From the NCBI RefSeq assembly GCF_018309085.1, contig NZ_CP070502.1, positions 2,475,001-2,539,000 of the forward strand: DNA of 64,000 nucleotides. The letters are read 5' to 3'. Below, piece by piece: positions 55,350-64,000 of this stretch. The first letter of the stretch is position 1. Each line of letters begins with the position of its first letter. The notes under the pieces were generated by a model that saw only the letters and a list, made by a program, of their open reading frames with translations, had not been told where the DNA came from and did not search any database. The DNA comes from Sporosarcina sp. Marseille-Q4063 (GTDB taxonomy: Bacteria > Bacillota > Bacilli > Bacillales_A > Planococcaceae). A program made the translations under genes and the position numbers.

Positions 55350-55468
55350 AAGCATTCCTCCTCATTTATGTAAAGGGTAATAATTGCAGGTTATGACACT
55401 GTTGACCTTATCAGCGGCATAAAGTTACTTTACGTTTGGCTAGTATTCCCCAACCGTATATTCTTAAC

Positions 55469-55498
55469 ATATTAACACTTAACACTTAAGCGAGTCAA
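55469..55498 (-). promoter_or_regulatory. serA promoter with repeated heptamers
   Basis: On the minus strand TTGACT (55498-55493) and TAATAT (55474-55469) are spaced by 18 bases. The spacer and start region contain TTAAGTG twice in tandem and two related TTAATATG/TTAAGAAT words, a possible operator array. No T-box or other riboswitch was recognised. Confidence 0.5.
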
Positions 55499-55499
55499 T

Positions 55500-55890
55500 T
55501 TGAAAATAGAGAAATTAATCGTTAAATCCGAACAAAACTAAATCTAACGCCAATCCAAAGAACTGAAATAACTATATTGACGAATGATTAAACATTATTA
55601 TGTATTAACGTTCGTTTTGCAAGTTGTTATTAGCAATTATGAAATTGGACCAAGCATGTACATTATTGTTTTTCGACAGATACAAAAACCCATAATTACA
55701 TACCTGATAGATTTGGATAAAAATAGGCAACAAATGCAAAATGTAAACAAAGAAAAATAAGAATTGATGAAAAACCTTCCGCGTCTGATGCTGATGTGGG
55801 AGGTTTTGTAATTTAAAGGGATTACTATTCTTTTGTGGAATACTCCTATTATGGCCTTTATTAACACTATTAATTAAGCGAGGAAGATTG
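55500..55890. other. Non-coding gap upstream of serA
   Basis: No credible gene is seen. A 15-bp hairpin AAAACCTTCCGCGTC/GATGTGGGAGGTTTT lies at 55771-55807 with weak T on either side; it may terminate an unknown short transcript. Confidence 0.45.
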
Positions 55891-55892
55891 GA

Positions 55893-56314
55893 TTGAAGGA
55901 AAAAAACTCAAAAAAATTGCTCGTATTTTTAATAGGTGTTTCATTGTTATAACAGCACTATGCTATTTTACGGTAGAAAGTTATTTGGAGAAAACGGGAA
56001 TTGTATTATTAGGGCGTTCATCAAGGGGGTTTCATGAACCATTCCCGTCTTTTTCAATAATTTTATTATTGCTCGTATCAATAAATTTTTATTCCCGTAA
56101 AAAAGACCCTTCCAATATATTTGGCATCTCATATTTGCTCTTGATATGTCTAATAACTGGGTTTATTCTTTTACCTGTTGGATATTCGAAGTATGTAGAA
56201 TTATATTCTGCATTCGGAAGTTGGATTTTTCATGTGATCCTTTGTGTCATATTCGTCGTATGGAATTTTGCAGTTGTAGGTTATAAATACTACATGAGAA
56301 AACTTACTACTTGA
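55893..56314 (+). pseudogene. Four-helix membrane protein gene with a frameshift in an A-run
   Basis: A TTG start with GAGGAAG upstream opens a frame MKEKNSKK that hits a stop at about codon 20. Adding one A to the seven-A run at 55910-55916 joins it to IARIFNRCFIVITALCYFTVESYLEKTG and the long frame running to 56314, giving about 140 residues with four membrane helices. This may be a true mutation, programmed slippage, or a sequencing error. Family not recognised. Confidence 0.6.
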
Positions 56315-56471
56315 TAAAAAGTTACCAAAATTTATTTGGTTATGGAGTTCAAATATCGTAGAGGTTATGGTGCAGGCAAACATGAGGAAAGTATTGATGC
56401 AAATAATAATAGGTATCGCACTAATCGCCTAATGTTTCTTAATGATCCTGGAAAATTCACCAACCAATACA

Positions 56472-56513
56472 AATCCCATTGAAAAGCTGTCTTGTCGGCT
56501 TTTCAATGGGATT
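56472..56513 (+). terminator. Terminator
   Basis: AATCCCATTGAAAAGC and GCTTTTCAATGGGATT form a perfect 16-bp stem with a 10-base loop, followed by a T-rich run. Confidence 0.85.
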
Positions 56514-56529
56514 CTCTTTTTCACTGAAA

Positions 56530-56663
56530 GGCATTACCTTAATCCAGAAGGAAAAGAAGAAACTGTTGTTCTGAGCGAGTATGTAGAAAAATCGTATCAA
56601 GGGAAAGTTATCGTAAAAATGACACAAAAAGAAGCGAAAGGCGAACTAGAATTTGAAGTTTAG
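56530..56663 (+). pseudogene. Possible 3' remnant of an unknown gene
   Basis: The frame reads HYLNPEGKEETVVLSEYVEK and continues to ELEFEV and stop. It lacks its own start signal, since upstream lies the terminator. It may be the tail of a lost gene; no family is recognised. Confidence 0.3.
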
Positions 56664-56766
56664 GACAAGGCTAGACAGTGAACACAAATCGGTACAAACA
56701 CGTGGTAAAGCGTTACAATGATTCTATCGGAAATATCTCGGTAGTATAGCGACTGGACGTGTTATT

Positions 56767-57951
56767 TTGGCTCATGAAGGTTACTCGATAAGGGATTCAC
56801 AGTTCTGGAAAATTATAATAAGTCTTGCTGCTGGTTCACTCTTTATTTTTGCTGCGATGTATGCTGTGCAGCCATTGCTCCCTGTCTTTACAAAAGAGTT
56901 TAGGATTCCAATTTCATATGCAAGTTTGTCCTTGTCAATGTCGACGGTAGGACTGATTATTGGCCTCATTGTCCTTGGTTTTTTCTCGGATCGAAACGGG
57001 CGTGCCATTTACATTAAATTATCTTTAATCGGTTCGGTCATTCCTTTTTTATTGATGCCGCTAACCGATTCTTTTCTATTGATTATCATTTTGAGGTTTA
57101 TCCAAGGATTTGCATTTGCTGGTGTTCCGGCGGCAGCCTTGGCATACATAAGTGAAGAAATTCATAAGCAATTTGTTAGTTTTGCCACTGCTCTTTATAT
57201 CTCGAGTAATGCACTTGGCGGTATGCTCGGCCGGGTGATGACTGGTTACATAACGGAACATTATTCATGGGAAGTGGCGTTTTACATATTGGCTGCGACG
57301 GGAACAATTATATTTAACATCATTCTTTTCACGCTGCCCCGGTCTCGGAATTTTAAGTCGACGAATACGAATTTTAAAAAGGATATCGAAGGGTTTTTAT
57401 TTCATTTGAAAAATCCCTCTTTATTGGTCGTGTTTGGACTTGGAATTGTTTTGCAACTGTCTTTCACGGGTGTTTGGACGTTTTTGCCGTTCCATTTAAT
57501 GGCGCCGCCGTTTTCACTTTCACTTGAAATGATTTCCTATACATTCTTCGCTTACGGTCTTGGGGTCATTGGTTCACCGCTGGCGGGATGGCTTGCGGAT
57601 AAATTAGGGCTTCGAAAAGTCAGGATTACGGGTGTAATCGTTTTGTCATTTGGTGTTTTATTAACGTTGAGTAGCTCTGTTACCATGATTGTAATTGGGC
57701 TTTGCGTCACCTGTCTCGGATTTTTCACGGCACATTCGGTGACAGCGGCTTCTGTCAGCAGGGGCGTGCAACATCATAAAGGGAGCGCGTCAAGTTTGTA
57801 TCTTGTTTCCTATTATATAGGTGTTGCAGCTGGCAGTACGATGCTGAGTCCACTTTGGGAATCGGTTGGTTGGGTAGGAATTGTTTTATTCACTGCAGTT
57901 TTGCCTGTCGCTTATGTTGGATTGATTGTTGGGCGAAGCTTTAGGAAGTGA
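56767..57951 (+). CDS. MFS transporter (YnfM/AraJ-like drug exporter)
   Basis: A 394-residue, 12-helix antiporter. Motif A is VLGFFSDRNGRAIYIKLSLIG (~75-95), repeated as LAGWLADKLGLRKVRITGV near 275. RFIQGFAFAGVPAAALAYISEE marks helix four. The start is a TTG with only a weak upstream purine stretch, and no ATG fits better. Substrate unknown. Confidence 0.83.
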   Translation: MAHEGYSIRDSQFWKIIISLAAGSLFIFAAMYAVQPLLPVFTKEFRIPISYASLSLSMSTVGLIIGLIVLGFFSDRNGRAIYIKLSLIGSVIPFLLMPLTDSFLLIIILRFIQGFAFAGVPAAALAYISEEIHKQFVSFATALYISSNALGGMLGRVMTGYITEHYSWEVAFYILAATGTIIFNIILFTLPRSRNFKSTNTNFKKDIEGFLFHLKNPSLLVVFGLGIVLQLSFTGVWTFLPFHLMAPPFSLSLEMISYTFFAYGLGVIGSPLAGWLADKLGLRKVRITGVIVLSFGVLLTLSSSVTMIVIGLCVTCLGFFTAHSVTAASVSRGVQHHKGSASSLYLVSYYIGVAAGSTMLSPLWESVGWVGIVLFTAVLPVAYVGLIVGRSFRK

Positions 57952-57992
57952 TGGATTAGGTCTATTTCGTTCTGGTAAGTGGAGGTGTTTTA

Positions 57993-59102
57993 TTGACTGT
58001 TATAGTAAAAAAATATAAATATATGTTGTTGTTAGGGCTTTGTTTCATCATCTCTCTATTTTTTGTGAACCACAATCATTCATTTTATGAACGCTCTATT
58101 GCAAAAATCATCGAAACTGAACTGGTAGAAACGAGTAACGTGGTTGACATGCATAATAACGAGGATCAGTTGTTCACCCAGCATATCGTGGCCGAGTTGA
58201 AAAATGGGGAGGAAAAAGGACAGCTTATCCATTTGGTGAATGACTATTCATCATCCGGCGCTTACGATCAAGAATACCACGTTGGGAATGAACTATTTGT
58301 TGCGATTGATACGGGTAAAGAAACGGAAATAACAGGAACGATTAGAGACGTGAAACGTGATAAATCCATTTTAATCGTGACATGGATTTTTATCTTTACT
58401 TTATTGGTCGTAGGAAGAAAACAAGGATTATTTTCGATTATCAGTTTGGCAGTGAACGCTGTCATATTGTCTTATGCACTCGATATTTATATAAAAAACG
58501 CCAATATAAGTTTGTTATGGATTTGCGGTGTATGCGTGATTTTATTTACGGTTATTTCCTTGTTGCTTGTTAACGGTAATAATGAGAAAACCTATGCGGC
58601 AATCGTTGCGACCTTGCTCGGCACATTTATTTCACTATTCATCGCCTACGTTGTTCTTTGGTTGACTGCTGAAAATGGCCTTCATTACGAGGAGATGCAG
58701 TTTCTGACGCATCCTTATCGAATGGTATTTATGGCCGGGTTGTTCATCGGTTCGTTGGGGGCCGTCATGGATGTCGCCATTACAATGTCTTCGTCTATTT
58801 TCGAGTTATATGAAAAGAATAATGATATTCCTGTCAAAGCACTCAAAAAATCAGGTTTGGATATCGGAAAAGATATTATGGGAACGATGACAAATATCTT
58901 GTTTTTTGCCTATATTAGCGGTTCGATTCCGGTTATTATTTTGTATTTGAAAAATGTCACGCCAATGTCGTTTGCGCTTTCCATCAACCTGTCATTAGAA
59001 TTAGCGCGTGCCTTAGCCGGTGGAATTGGAATTGTATTGGCGATTCCAATCGGTTTGTATACGTCGATTTTTTTCGTTAATCGAAAGAAGGCGAAATTAT
59101 GA
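57993..59102 (+). CDS. YibE/F family membrane protein (large)
   Basis: A 369-residue protein: an N-terminal signal-anchor, an external region (~30-120) and seven or so membrane helices. Typical YibE/F stretches are GSLGAVMDVAITMSSSIFELYEKN (~245-268) and SGLDIGKDIMGTMTNILFFAYISGSIP (~278-304). Function is unknown; a transport role has been suggested for the family. Start is TTG after GGAGGTGTTTTA. Overlaps the next YibE/F gene by four bases. Confidence 0.88.
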   Translation: MTVIVKKYKYMLLLGLCFIISLFFVNHNHSFYERSIAKIIETELVETSNVVDMHNNEDQLFTQHIVAELKNGEEKGQLIHLVNDYSSSGAYDQEYHVGNELFVAIDTGKETEITGTIRDVKRDKSILIVTWIFIFTLLVVGRKQGLFSIISLAVNAVILSYALDIYIKNANISLLWICGVCVILFTVISLLLVNGNNEKTYAAIVATLLGTFISLFIAYVVLWLTAENGLHYEEMQFLTHPYRMVFMAGLFIGSLGAVMDVAITMSSSIFELYEKNNDIPVKALKKSGLDIGKDIMGTMTNILFFAYISGSIPVIILYLKNVTPMSFALSINLSLELARALAGGIGIVLAIPIGLYTSIFFVNRKKAKL

Positions 59103-59863
59103 ATGTATTAGTGTGGTTGGCCGCGATTTTATTGATATTGATGATTCTTATTGGCGGTAAAAAGGGTGCACGGTCTTTTATTTCTTTATTCTTCAACTTT
59201 GGTGTAATCATGCTTACTATATTTTTCATGATGGACCCACATGCGAATCCGATTATTTTAACTTTGATTGCGTGTACGTTGATTAGTTGTATCAATTTGT
59301 TTTTTATAAATGAAGTGAATAGTAAAACGAAAACTGCATTTTTGGCTTCGATGATTACGATTGCAATTATGTTATTATTCATTGCCATCGTGACGAAAAA
59401 GACAATGATTCAAGGGTTCGGAGAAGAAGAAATAGACGAGCTTAGCATATTCTCGTTATATATCGGTGTCGATTTTGTTAAGATTGGCGCTTCTGTCATT
59501 ATTATGAGTACAGTCGGTGCCATAACGGATGTTGCTATTTCTATTACTTCGCCTATGCGTGAAATTTTTAATCATCATCCATCAATTAGCCGTAAAGATT
59601 TATTCGCTTCTGGTATAAGTATTGGAAAGGACATCTTGGGATCGAATACGAATACGTTATTTTTCGCCTTTATTGGTGGCTATTTGGCATTGCTTTTATG
59701 GTTTAAAGATTTATCATATTCGTTTGGGGAAATCGTAAACTCCAAAGTATTTGGCGCAGAGATGATTATTATACTGTGTGCGGGTATTGGGATTGCGTTG
59801 GTCATTCCGATTGCTTCTTGGATTAATGCCTACTTTCTAGTGAGAAGAAATGACGAAACGTAA
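59099..59863 (+). CDS. YibE/F family membrane protein (small)
   Basis: A 254-residue membrane protein with the same signature, STVGAITDVAISITSPMREIFNHHP and ASGISIGKDILGSNTNTLFFAFIGGYLALLL, but no external domain. Its start ATG overlaps the stop of the larger partner (TTATGA), so the two are made together and may form a heteromer. Ends before a strong terminator. Confidence 0.88.
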   Translation: MNVLVWLAAILLILMILIGGKKGARSFISLFFNFGVIMLTIFFMMDPHANPIILTLIACTLISCINLFFINEVNSKTKTAFLASMITIAIMLLFIAIVTKKTMIQGFGEEEIDELSIFSLYIGVDFVKIGASVIIMSTVGAITDVAISITSPMREIFNHHPSISRKDLFASGISIGKDILGSNTNTLFFAFIGGYLALLLWFKDLSYSFGEIVNSKVFGAEMIIILCAGIGIALVIPIASWINAYFLVRRNDET

Positions 59864-59925
59864 TTTGATTGGCATTGCGAGAGCTGTTTTGTATGGGAAT
59901 GAATGAAGCTGAATGTATTATTGTT

Positions 59926-59958
59926 AGGGGAGCCAAGCCGTTAAGGTTTCCCTTTTTT
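59926..59958 (+). terminator. Terminator after the YibE/F pair
   Basis: AGGGGAGCC pairs with GGTTTCCCT (G-U pairs included), then six T. Confidence 0.83.
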
Positions 59959-60008
59959 AATTCATAATGGAAACAGATAAATTGCATTATTAACATATAA
60001 GCGTTAAT

Positions 60009-60027
60009 ATAGGGGTACGGGGTATGG
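60009..60027 (+). promoter_or_regulatory. CsoR-like operator upstream of csoR
   Basis: ATAGGGGTACGGGGTATGG carries the right half of the CsoR site (TACGGGGGTATGG in B. subtilis) with one G missing. It is about 25 bases before the csoR start. Confidence 0.5.
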
Positions 60028-60050
60028 GTTCATCCTAAGGAGGGGAAATT

Positions 60051-60338
60051 ATGGAGGAAACAAAAAAAACAACAGTCCAGCCGAATAAGCAACAGCTTTT
60101 AAACCGTTTAAAACGTGTTGAAGGGCAGGTGCGAGGCGTTCATCAAATGGTAGAGAATGACCGTTATTGTGTGGATATTTTACACCAGATTAGTGCCATA
60201 CAATCGGCGATGAATAAAGTTTCTCTTGCTTTACTAGAAGACCACACCCATCATTGTGTCGTGAAAGCGATCAAAGGGCAAGACGGTGACGAGGCGATAA
60301 AAGAATTGATGAGTGTCATGAAAACAATGACTAAGTAA
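60051..60338 (+). CDS. csoR: Copper-sensing repressor CsoR
   Basis: A 95-residue four-helix-bundle repressor of the DUF156 family. The Cu(I) ligands Cys-His-Cys are in DRYCVDILHQ, EDHTHHC (C~40, H~66, C~69), the arrangement that marks CsoR rather than formaldehyde or sulfide sensors. Cu(I) binding releases DNA and induces copZ and copA, which follow. GGAGGGGAAATT precedes the ATG. Confidence 0.95.
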   Translation: MEETKKTTVQPNKQQLLNRLKRVEGQVRGVHQMVENDRYCVDILHQISAIQSAMNKVSLALLEDHTHHCVVKAIKGQDGDEAIKELMSVMKTMTK

Positions 60339-60402
60339 ATCGTATCCAATATTGAACATAATAGAAAATATACTAACAATCATACAACGGGAGGTTTTAA
60401 TC

Positions 60403-60603
60403 ATGAAAGAAGTTTTAAAAGTAGAAGGTATGTCGTGTAACCATTGTGTAAAGTCAATCGAAACAAGTGTTGGTGCGCTTACAGGCGTTTCAGCGGTAAA
60501 AGTAGATCTTGCGGACAATGAAGTGCTAGTGGAATATAGCAATGAGGAAACTTTAGCTAAAGTGAAAGAAACGATTGAAGACCAAGGCTTTGACCTTGCT
60601 TAA
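60403..60603 (+). CDS. copZ: Copper chaperone CopZ
   Basis: A 66-residue heavy-metal-associated domain with the metal motif GMSCNHC (~10-16) and the ferredoxin-like fold. It carries Cu(I) to CopA. ATG at 60403 with GGGAGG upstream is used; an upstream in-frame start has no ribosome binding site. Placed between csoR and copA, the standard order in Bacilli. Confidence 0.95.
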   Translation: MKEVLKVEGMSCNHCVKSIETSVGALTGVSAVKVDLADNEVLVEYSNEETLAKVKETIEDQGFDLA

Positions 60604-60667
60604 ATAAAAGGGTTTATTATAAGGGATGATTATACTTTCAGGTGTAATCTTTCTTTATGAAATAAAT

Positions 60668-60686
60668 ATACCCCCTATACGTATCG
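60668..60686 (+). promoter_or_regulatory. CsoR-like half-site upstream of copA
   Basis: ATATACCCCCTATACGTAT starts with the CsoR left half (ATACCC) but has a poor right half. It suggests copA may have its own copper-controlled promoter. Confidence 0.4.
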
Positions 60687-60698
60687 GAGGAGATACAA

Positions 60699-63110
60699 AT
60701 GACGACGAAAGAACAAAAGTTGAAAATTAGTGGTATGACATGTTCAGCGTGTGCAAATCGAATTGAAAAAGGCCTTTCTAGAATCGAAGGGGTTGAGGAA
60801 GCGAATGTTAACTATGCTTTGGAAAGTTCTTCGATTGTTTATGATCCAACCAAAACGAATGTAAATGAGTTCAAGGAAAGAGTTGAAAGGCTTGGATTTA
60901 GCGTTGTACAAGAAAAAATGGATTTTGATATAACGGGTATGACGTGTGCTGCATGCGCGACAAGAATAGAGAAAAGAATCAATAAAATGGAAGGCGTTGC
61001 TAAGGCAAACGTAAATTTTGCGCTCGAAACGATTTCAGTTGAATATGACGACAGTCAGATTGAAACGGGCGACATGGTCAATGCGGTCAAGAAAATGGGG
61101 TATGAATTAATTCCAAAGCAAGATGGTTTGGGAAAAGTAGATCATAAGGAATTGGAAATTAAGAAGCAACATAGAAAGTTCATCTTTTCACTTATTTTGA
61201 CACTTCCATTGTTATGGACGATGGTCGCGCATTTTAGTTTTTTATCGTTTATCTATATGCCGGAAATTCTCATGAATCCATGGCTGCAACTTACGCTTGC
61301 CACGCCGGTACAGTTCGTTGTAGGTGCGCAGTTTTATAAAGGGGCATTTAATGCGCTTAGAAATAAAAGTGCTAATATGGATGTTTTGGTGGCACTGGGT
61401 ACGAGTGCGGCATATTTCTACAGTCTTTACTTGTCGATTGAATGGGTTAATGCCGGCAGCCTAGGCAGTCCTGAATTATATTTTGAGGCATCTGCGGTCA
61501 TTATTACGCTGATTGTACTCGGGAAACTGTTTGAAGTTCGTGCCAAAGGAAAAACGAGTCAAGCGATTCAAAAGCTGCTTGGCTTGCAGGCGAAAACGGC
61601 CCGAATTCTGCAAGACGGGATTGAAAAAGAAATCCCGATTGAACAAGTGGTTGCAGGCGATGTGGTTATTGTGAAGCCGGGTGAAAAAATTCCGGTGGAT
61701 GGTGAAATTCTCGATGGGCGTTCTGCAATCGATGAATCGATGATTACAGGGGAGAGTATTCCGATTGATAAAGTTGCGGGTGACGTGGTTATTGGCGCAA
61801 CGATCAATAAAAACGGTTCCTTGCAAATTAAAGCGACAAAAGTTGGAAAAGATACAGCGTTAGCGCAGATTGTAAAAGTTGTTGAAGAGGCACAAGGGTC
61901 GAAGGCGGATATTCAACGTTTGGCAGACAGAATATCAGGCGTATTCGTGCCGGTTGTTGTAGTCATTGCGGTTGTGACGTTTTTCATCTGGTATTTCGCG
62001 GTTACCCCTGGTGATTTCCGCTCGGCACTAATTCCAACGATTTCGATTTTAGTCATTGCATGTCCTTGTGCACTCGGATTGGCGACGCCGACGTCGATTA
62101 TGGCGGGTTCGGGGAGAGCTGCTGAAATGGGGCTGCTCTTTAAAGGCGGAGAGCATTTAGAAAACACACGCGCGGTTGATACGGTAATATTGGATAAAAC
62201 AGGAACAGTGACAAAAGGTGAACCAGCTTTAACTGATATAACAGTTACGGAGGATTTTACTGAAGATGAAGTTCTGCAATTAATTGCGACTGCGGAAAAT
62301 CAGTCAGAGCATCCATTGGCAAGGGCGATTGTTCGAGGGGTAGAGGAAAAAGGCTTGGCACTACTAGATGTCGCTGAATTCGAAGCTTTACCGGGTTACG
62401 GGATTCAAGCGAATGTCAGTGGTAGAGACGTGTTAGTTGGTACAAGAAAACTGATGAGAGAACGTGGAATCGAGATTTTAGATTCGGAAGTTGCGATGGA
62501 AAAACTGGAGGCCGAAGGGAAAACAGCCATGCTCATTGCGGTGGATCAGAAGCTTGCTGGTGTCGTGGCTGTTGCCGATACGGTGAAAGAGACGTCTAAA
62601 GAAGCGGTTGCTCGGATGCTGGAATTAGGTCTTGATGTGATTATGCTGACAGGTGACAACCAACGGACGGCTGAGGCGATTGCTAAACAAGTGGGTATAT
62701 CTCATATCATAGCGGAAGTATTGCCGGAACAGAAAAGTGAAGAGGTTAAAAAGTTGCAGGATCAAGGTAAGAAAGTGGCCATGGTCGGTGACGGAATCAA
62801 TGATGCGCCGGCACTTGCCACGGCAGATATCGGAATGGCTGTCGGAACAGGGACGGATATTGCGATTGAGGCGGCGGATATTACATTGATGCGCGGCGAT
62901 TTAAACAGTGTCGCAGATGCGATCATCATGAGCCGAAAAACGATGCGCAATATTAAGCAAAACTTGTTTTTCGCATTCTTCTACAACACGGTCGGCATTC
63001 CGATTGCAGCAATCGGCTTATTGGCTCCTTGGGTTGCGGGTGCAGCGATGGCATTTAGTTCAGTGTCAGTTGTGTTGAATGCGCTGAGATTGCAGAAAGT
63101 TAAATTATAA
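60699..63110 (+). CDS. copA: Copper-exporting P1B-type ATPase
   Basis: An 803-residue Cu(I) pump. Two N-terminal metal domains (GMTCSACANRIEK ~12-24, GMTCAACATRIEK ~80-92), actuator loop TGES (~315), CPC membrane motif in IACPCALGLATPTS (~445), phospho-Asp in DKTGTVTKGEP (~490), HP motif SEHPLARAI, and VGDGINDAPALATADIG hinge. All catalytic residues are present. AGGAGATACAA precedes the ATG. Gets copper from CopZ and is regulated by CsoR. Confidence 0.97.
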   Translation: MTTKEQKLKISGMTCSACANRIEKGLSRIEGVEEANVNYALESSSIVYDPTKTNVNEFKERVERLGFSVVQEKMDFDITGMTCAACATRIEKRINKMEGVAKANVNFALETISVEYDDSQIETGDMVNAVKKMGYELIPKQDGLGKVDHKELEIKKQHRKFIFSLILTLPLLWTMVAHFSFLSFIYMPEILMNPWLQLTLATPVQFVVGAQFYKGAFNALRNKSANMDVLVALGTSAAYFYSLYLSIEWVNAGSLGSPELYFEASAVIITLIVLGKLFEVRAKGKTSQAIQKLLGLQAKTARILQDGIEKEIPIEQVVAGDVVIVKPGEKIPVDGEILDGRSAIDESMITGESIPIDKVAGDVVIGATINKNGSLQIKATKVGKDTALAQIVKVVEEAQGSKADIQRLADRISGVFVPVVVVIAVVTFFIWYFAVTPGDFRSALIPTISILVIACPCALGLATPTSIMAGSGRAAEMGLLFKGGEHLENTRAVDTVILDKTGTVTKGEPALTDITVTEDFTEDEVLQLIATAENQSEHPLARAIVRGVEEKGLALLDVAEFEALPGYGIQANVSGRDVLVGTRKLMRERGIEILDSEVAMEKLEAEGKTAMLIAVDQKLAGVVAVADTVKETSKEAVARMLELGLDVIMLTGDNQRTAEAIAKQVGISHIIAEVLPEQKSEEVKKLQDQGKKVAMVGDGINDAPALATADIGMAVGTGTDIAIEAADITLMRGDLNSVADAIIMSRKTMRNIKQNLFFAFFYNTVGIPIAAIGLLAPWVAGAAMAFSSVSVVLNALRLQKVKL

Positions 63111-63126
63111 AAGTTTTATAAAAGGT

Positions 63127-63167
63127 ATTTCATTCGCGGTGAATTTGGCGAATGAAATGCTTTTTTT
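63127..63167 (+). terminator. Terminator after copA
   Basis: ATTTCATTCGC and GCGAATGAAAT form a perfect 11-bp stem, followed shortly by seven T. Confidence 0.88.
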
Positions 63168-63303
63168 GTAAATAAATTAGAAGGTTGAGTTAATGAAAAT
63201 GGTATGATATACTTTTTCCGACGTACCCAGTCTCTTTTTATTTGTACTTTATGTAACCGGTTCCACAACGAAATGCTTTGATTAATTGGATGGAGTGAAA
63301 AAC

Positions 63304-64000
63304 TTGAAACCTATTATATTTGATGTAGATACAGGAATTGATGATGCTTTGGCGATGGCTTATGCATTAAATTCTCCGGAGCTAGAGGTGATCGGATTTA
63401 CGACTGTTTTCGGTAATGTGCCGGTGGTAGATGCAACGCGAAATACGCTTACAGTTTTGGAAAAGGTAGCGCAAACGATTCCCGTTTACGAGGGGGCGGC
63501 TCAAACATTGATGGGCCGAGATAAGATAAACTGGCCGAAACATGTCCACGGAGAAGGTGGTTTAGGGGATAGATTTATAAGCGACCCTATTACCAAAGCG
63601 GAAAGTCAATTTGCGCCCGATTTCATTATCGAACAGGTGAAAAAACGTCCACATGAAATAACAGTGATTGCGGTTGGACCGTTGACTAATCTGGCACTTG
63701 CAATTAAAAAGTCGCCGGAAATCATTCCGCTCGTTAAAGAAGTTATTGTAATGGGCGGCGCGGTAAACGTTCCAGGAAATGTGAATGAATACAGTGAAGC
63801 TAACATCTTATGCGATTCTGAAGCCGCAGAATATGTTCTTTCTTCGGGTATACAATTGACGCTTGTCGGACTTGATGTAACCATGAAAACATTATTGCCA
63901 AAGTCAAAGCTCGATAAATGGCGTACTGATGGTCAGGAAAAGGGACATTTCTTTGCAGATATGACTGAGTTTTATATCGGACATTATGAAAAAACATTTC
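63304..64000 (+). CDS. Inosine-uridine type nucleoside hydrolase, 3' end cut by the window
   Basis: The first ~232 residues of an IunH-type enzyme that splits ribonucleosides into base and ribose. The Ca-binding N-terminal motif is FDVDTGIDDALA (~6-17); further family regions are HGEGGLGD, ITVIAVGPLTNLALAIKK and VIVMGGAVNVPGNVNEYSEANILCDSEAAEYVL. The start is a TTG at 63304 with GGATGGAG upstream. No stop codon occurs before the window ends; about a quarter of the protein is missing. Confidence 0.92.
   Translation, partial: MKPIIFDVDTGIDDALAMAYALNSPELEVIGFTTVFGNVPVVDATRNTLTVLEKVAQTIPVYEGAAQTLMGRDKINWPKHVHGEGGLGDRFISDPITKAESQFAPDFIIEQVKKRPHEITVIAVGPLTNLALAIKKSPEIIPLVKEVIVMGGAVNVPGNVNEYSEANILCDSEAAEYVLSSGIQLTLVGLDVTMKTLLPKSKLDKWRTDGQEKGHFFADMTEFYIGHYEKTF

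Noticed and set aside
55356..55500. T-box leader before serA
   Set aside because: No GGTGGNACCGCG-type motif or specifier hairpin was seen.
56442..56663. Plus-strand open frame of 73 codons as a complete gene
   Set aside because: Its first third runs through a perfect 16-bp terminator hairpin; only the last part may be a gene remnant.

Overview
The window looks like a chromosomal segment of a low-to-moderate GC Firmicute of the order Bacillales, probably in or near Planococcaceae (Sporosarcina or a relative). This is inferred from AGGAGG-type ribosome binding sites with many TTG and GTG starts, a Bacillus-like gene set (ykoF, csoR-copZ-copA, yqeY, ahpC-ahpF with a PerR-like box, a YvbT-like oxidoreductase, serA-serC) and Bacillus-style rRNA. 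Species was not determined.

Layout. 1-3.3 kb: the 3' part of a 23S rRNA, a complete 5S rRNA and its terminator, then a degenerate second copy of the 5S 3' half, interrupted by a two-hairpin insertion. 3.4-8.9 kb: a YihY membrane protein, a two-component system, a small membrane protein and an MMPL exporter. 8.9-13.6 kb: a minus-strand acetate-uptake cluster (DUF485, ActP symporter, cNMP/CBS/DUF294 protein, DnaQ-like exonuclease). 13.9-16.1 kb: ykoF behind a short attenuator-like leader, a YcxB-like protein and an acetamidase. 16.2-25.6 kb is the accessory part: an intact topB, two decayed topB relatives, and between the relics an AT-rich pair encoding an HNH nuclease and an eukaryotic-like protein kinase, followed by a WYL regulator, a DJ-1/PfpI protein and a gene-poor stretch carrying two copies of the topB promoter/operator module.

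25.6-41.8 kb is a patchwork of mostly single-gene units: VanZ-like protein, ferredoxin-reductase-like flavoprotein, C45 hydrolase, YqeY, CDF metal exporter, glutaredoxin, carbonic anhydrase, isochorismatase-like hydrolase with a divergent Lrp regulator, MarR-MFS efflux pair, a lipoprotein, two luciferase-like flavin enzymes, a DsbA/FrnE protein, a MocR regulator, small membrane proteins and a GNAT enzyme. 42-52.6 kb is rich in redox and quinone or thiol stress genes: a MarR (MhqR-like) operon with ring-cleaving dioxygenase, luciferase-like monooxygenase and FMN reductase; an azoreductase; ahpC-ahpF; an ECF sigma factor with a putative anti-sigma; and an HxlR regulator with a DsbA-like protein and a pirin. 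52.6-55.4 kb: serA-serC. 55.9-63.1 kb: a frameshifted membrane protein gene, an MFS transporter, a YibE/F pair and the csoR-copZ-copA copper module. The window ends inside a nucleoside hydrolase gene.

Two themes run through the window. One is gene decay and local duplication: 5S rRNA, topB, GNAT, HxlR, and the DsbA-like/pirin junction all have broken relatives here. The other is local regulation: several MarR, HxlR, WYL and CsoR type regulators sit beside their likely targets, often with a visible palindrome at the promoter. The best candidate for an undescribed system is the HNH nuclease plus kinase pair at 19.6-22.2 kb; its role in defence is inference only.
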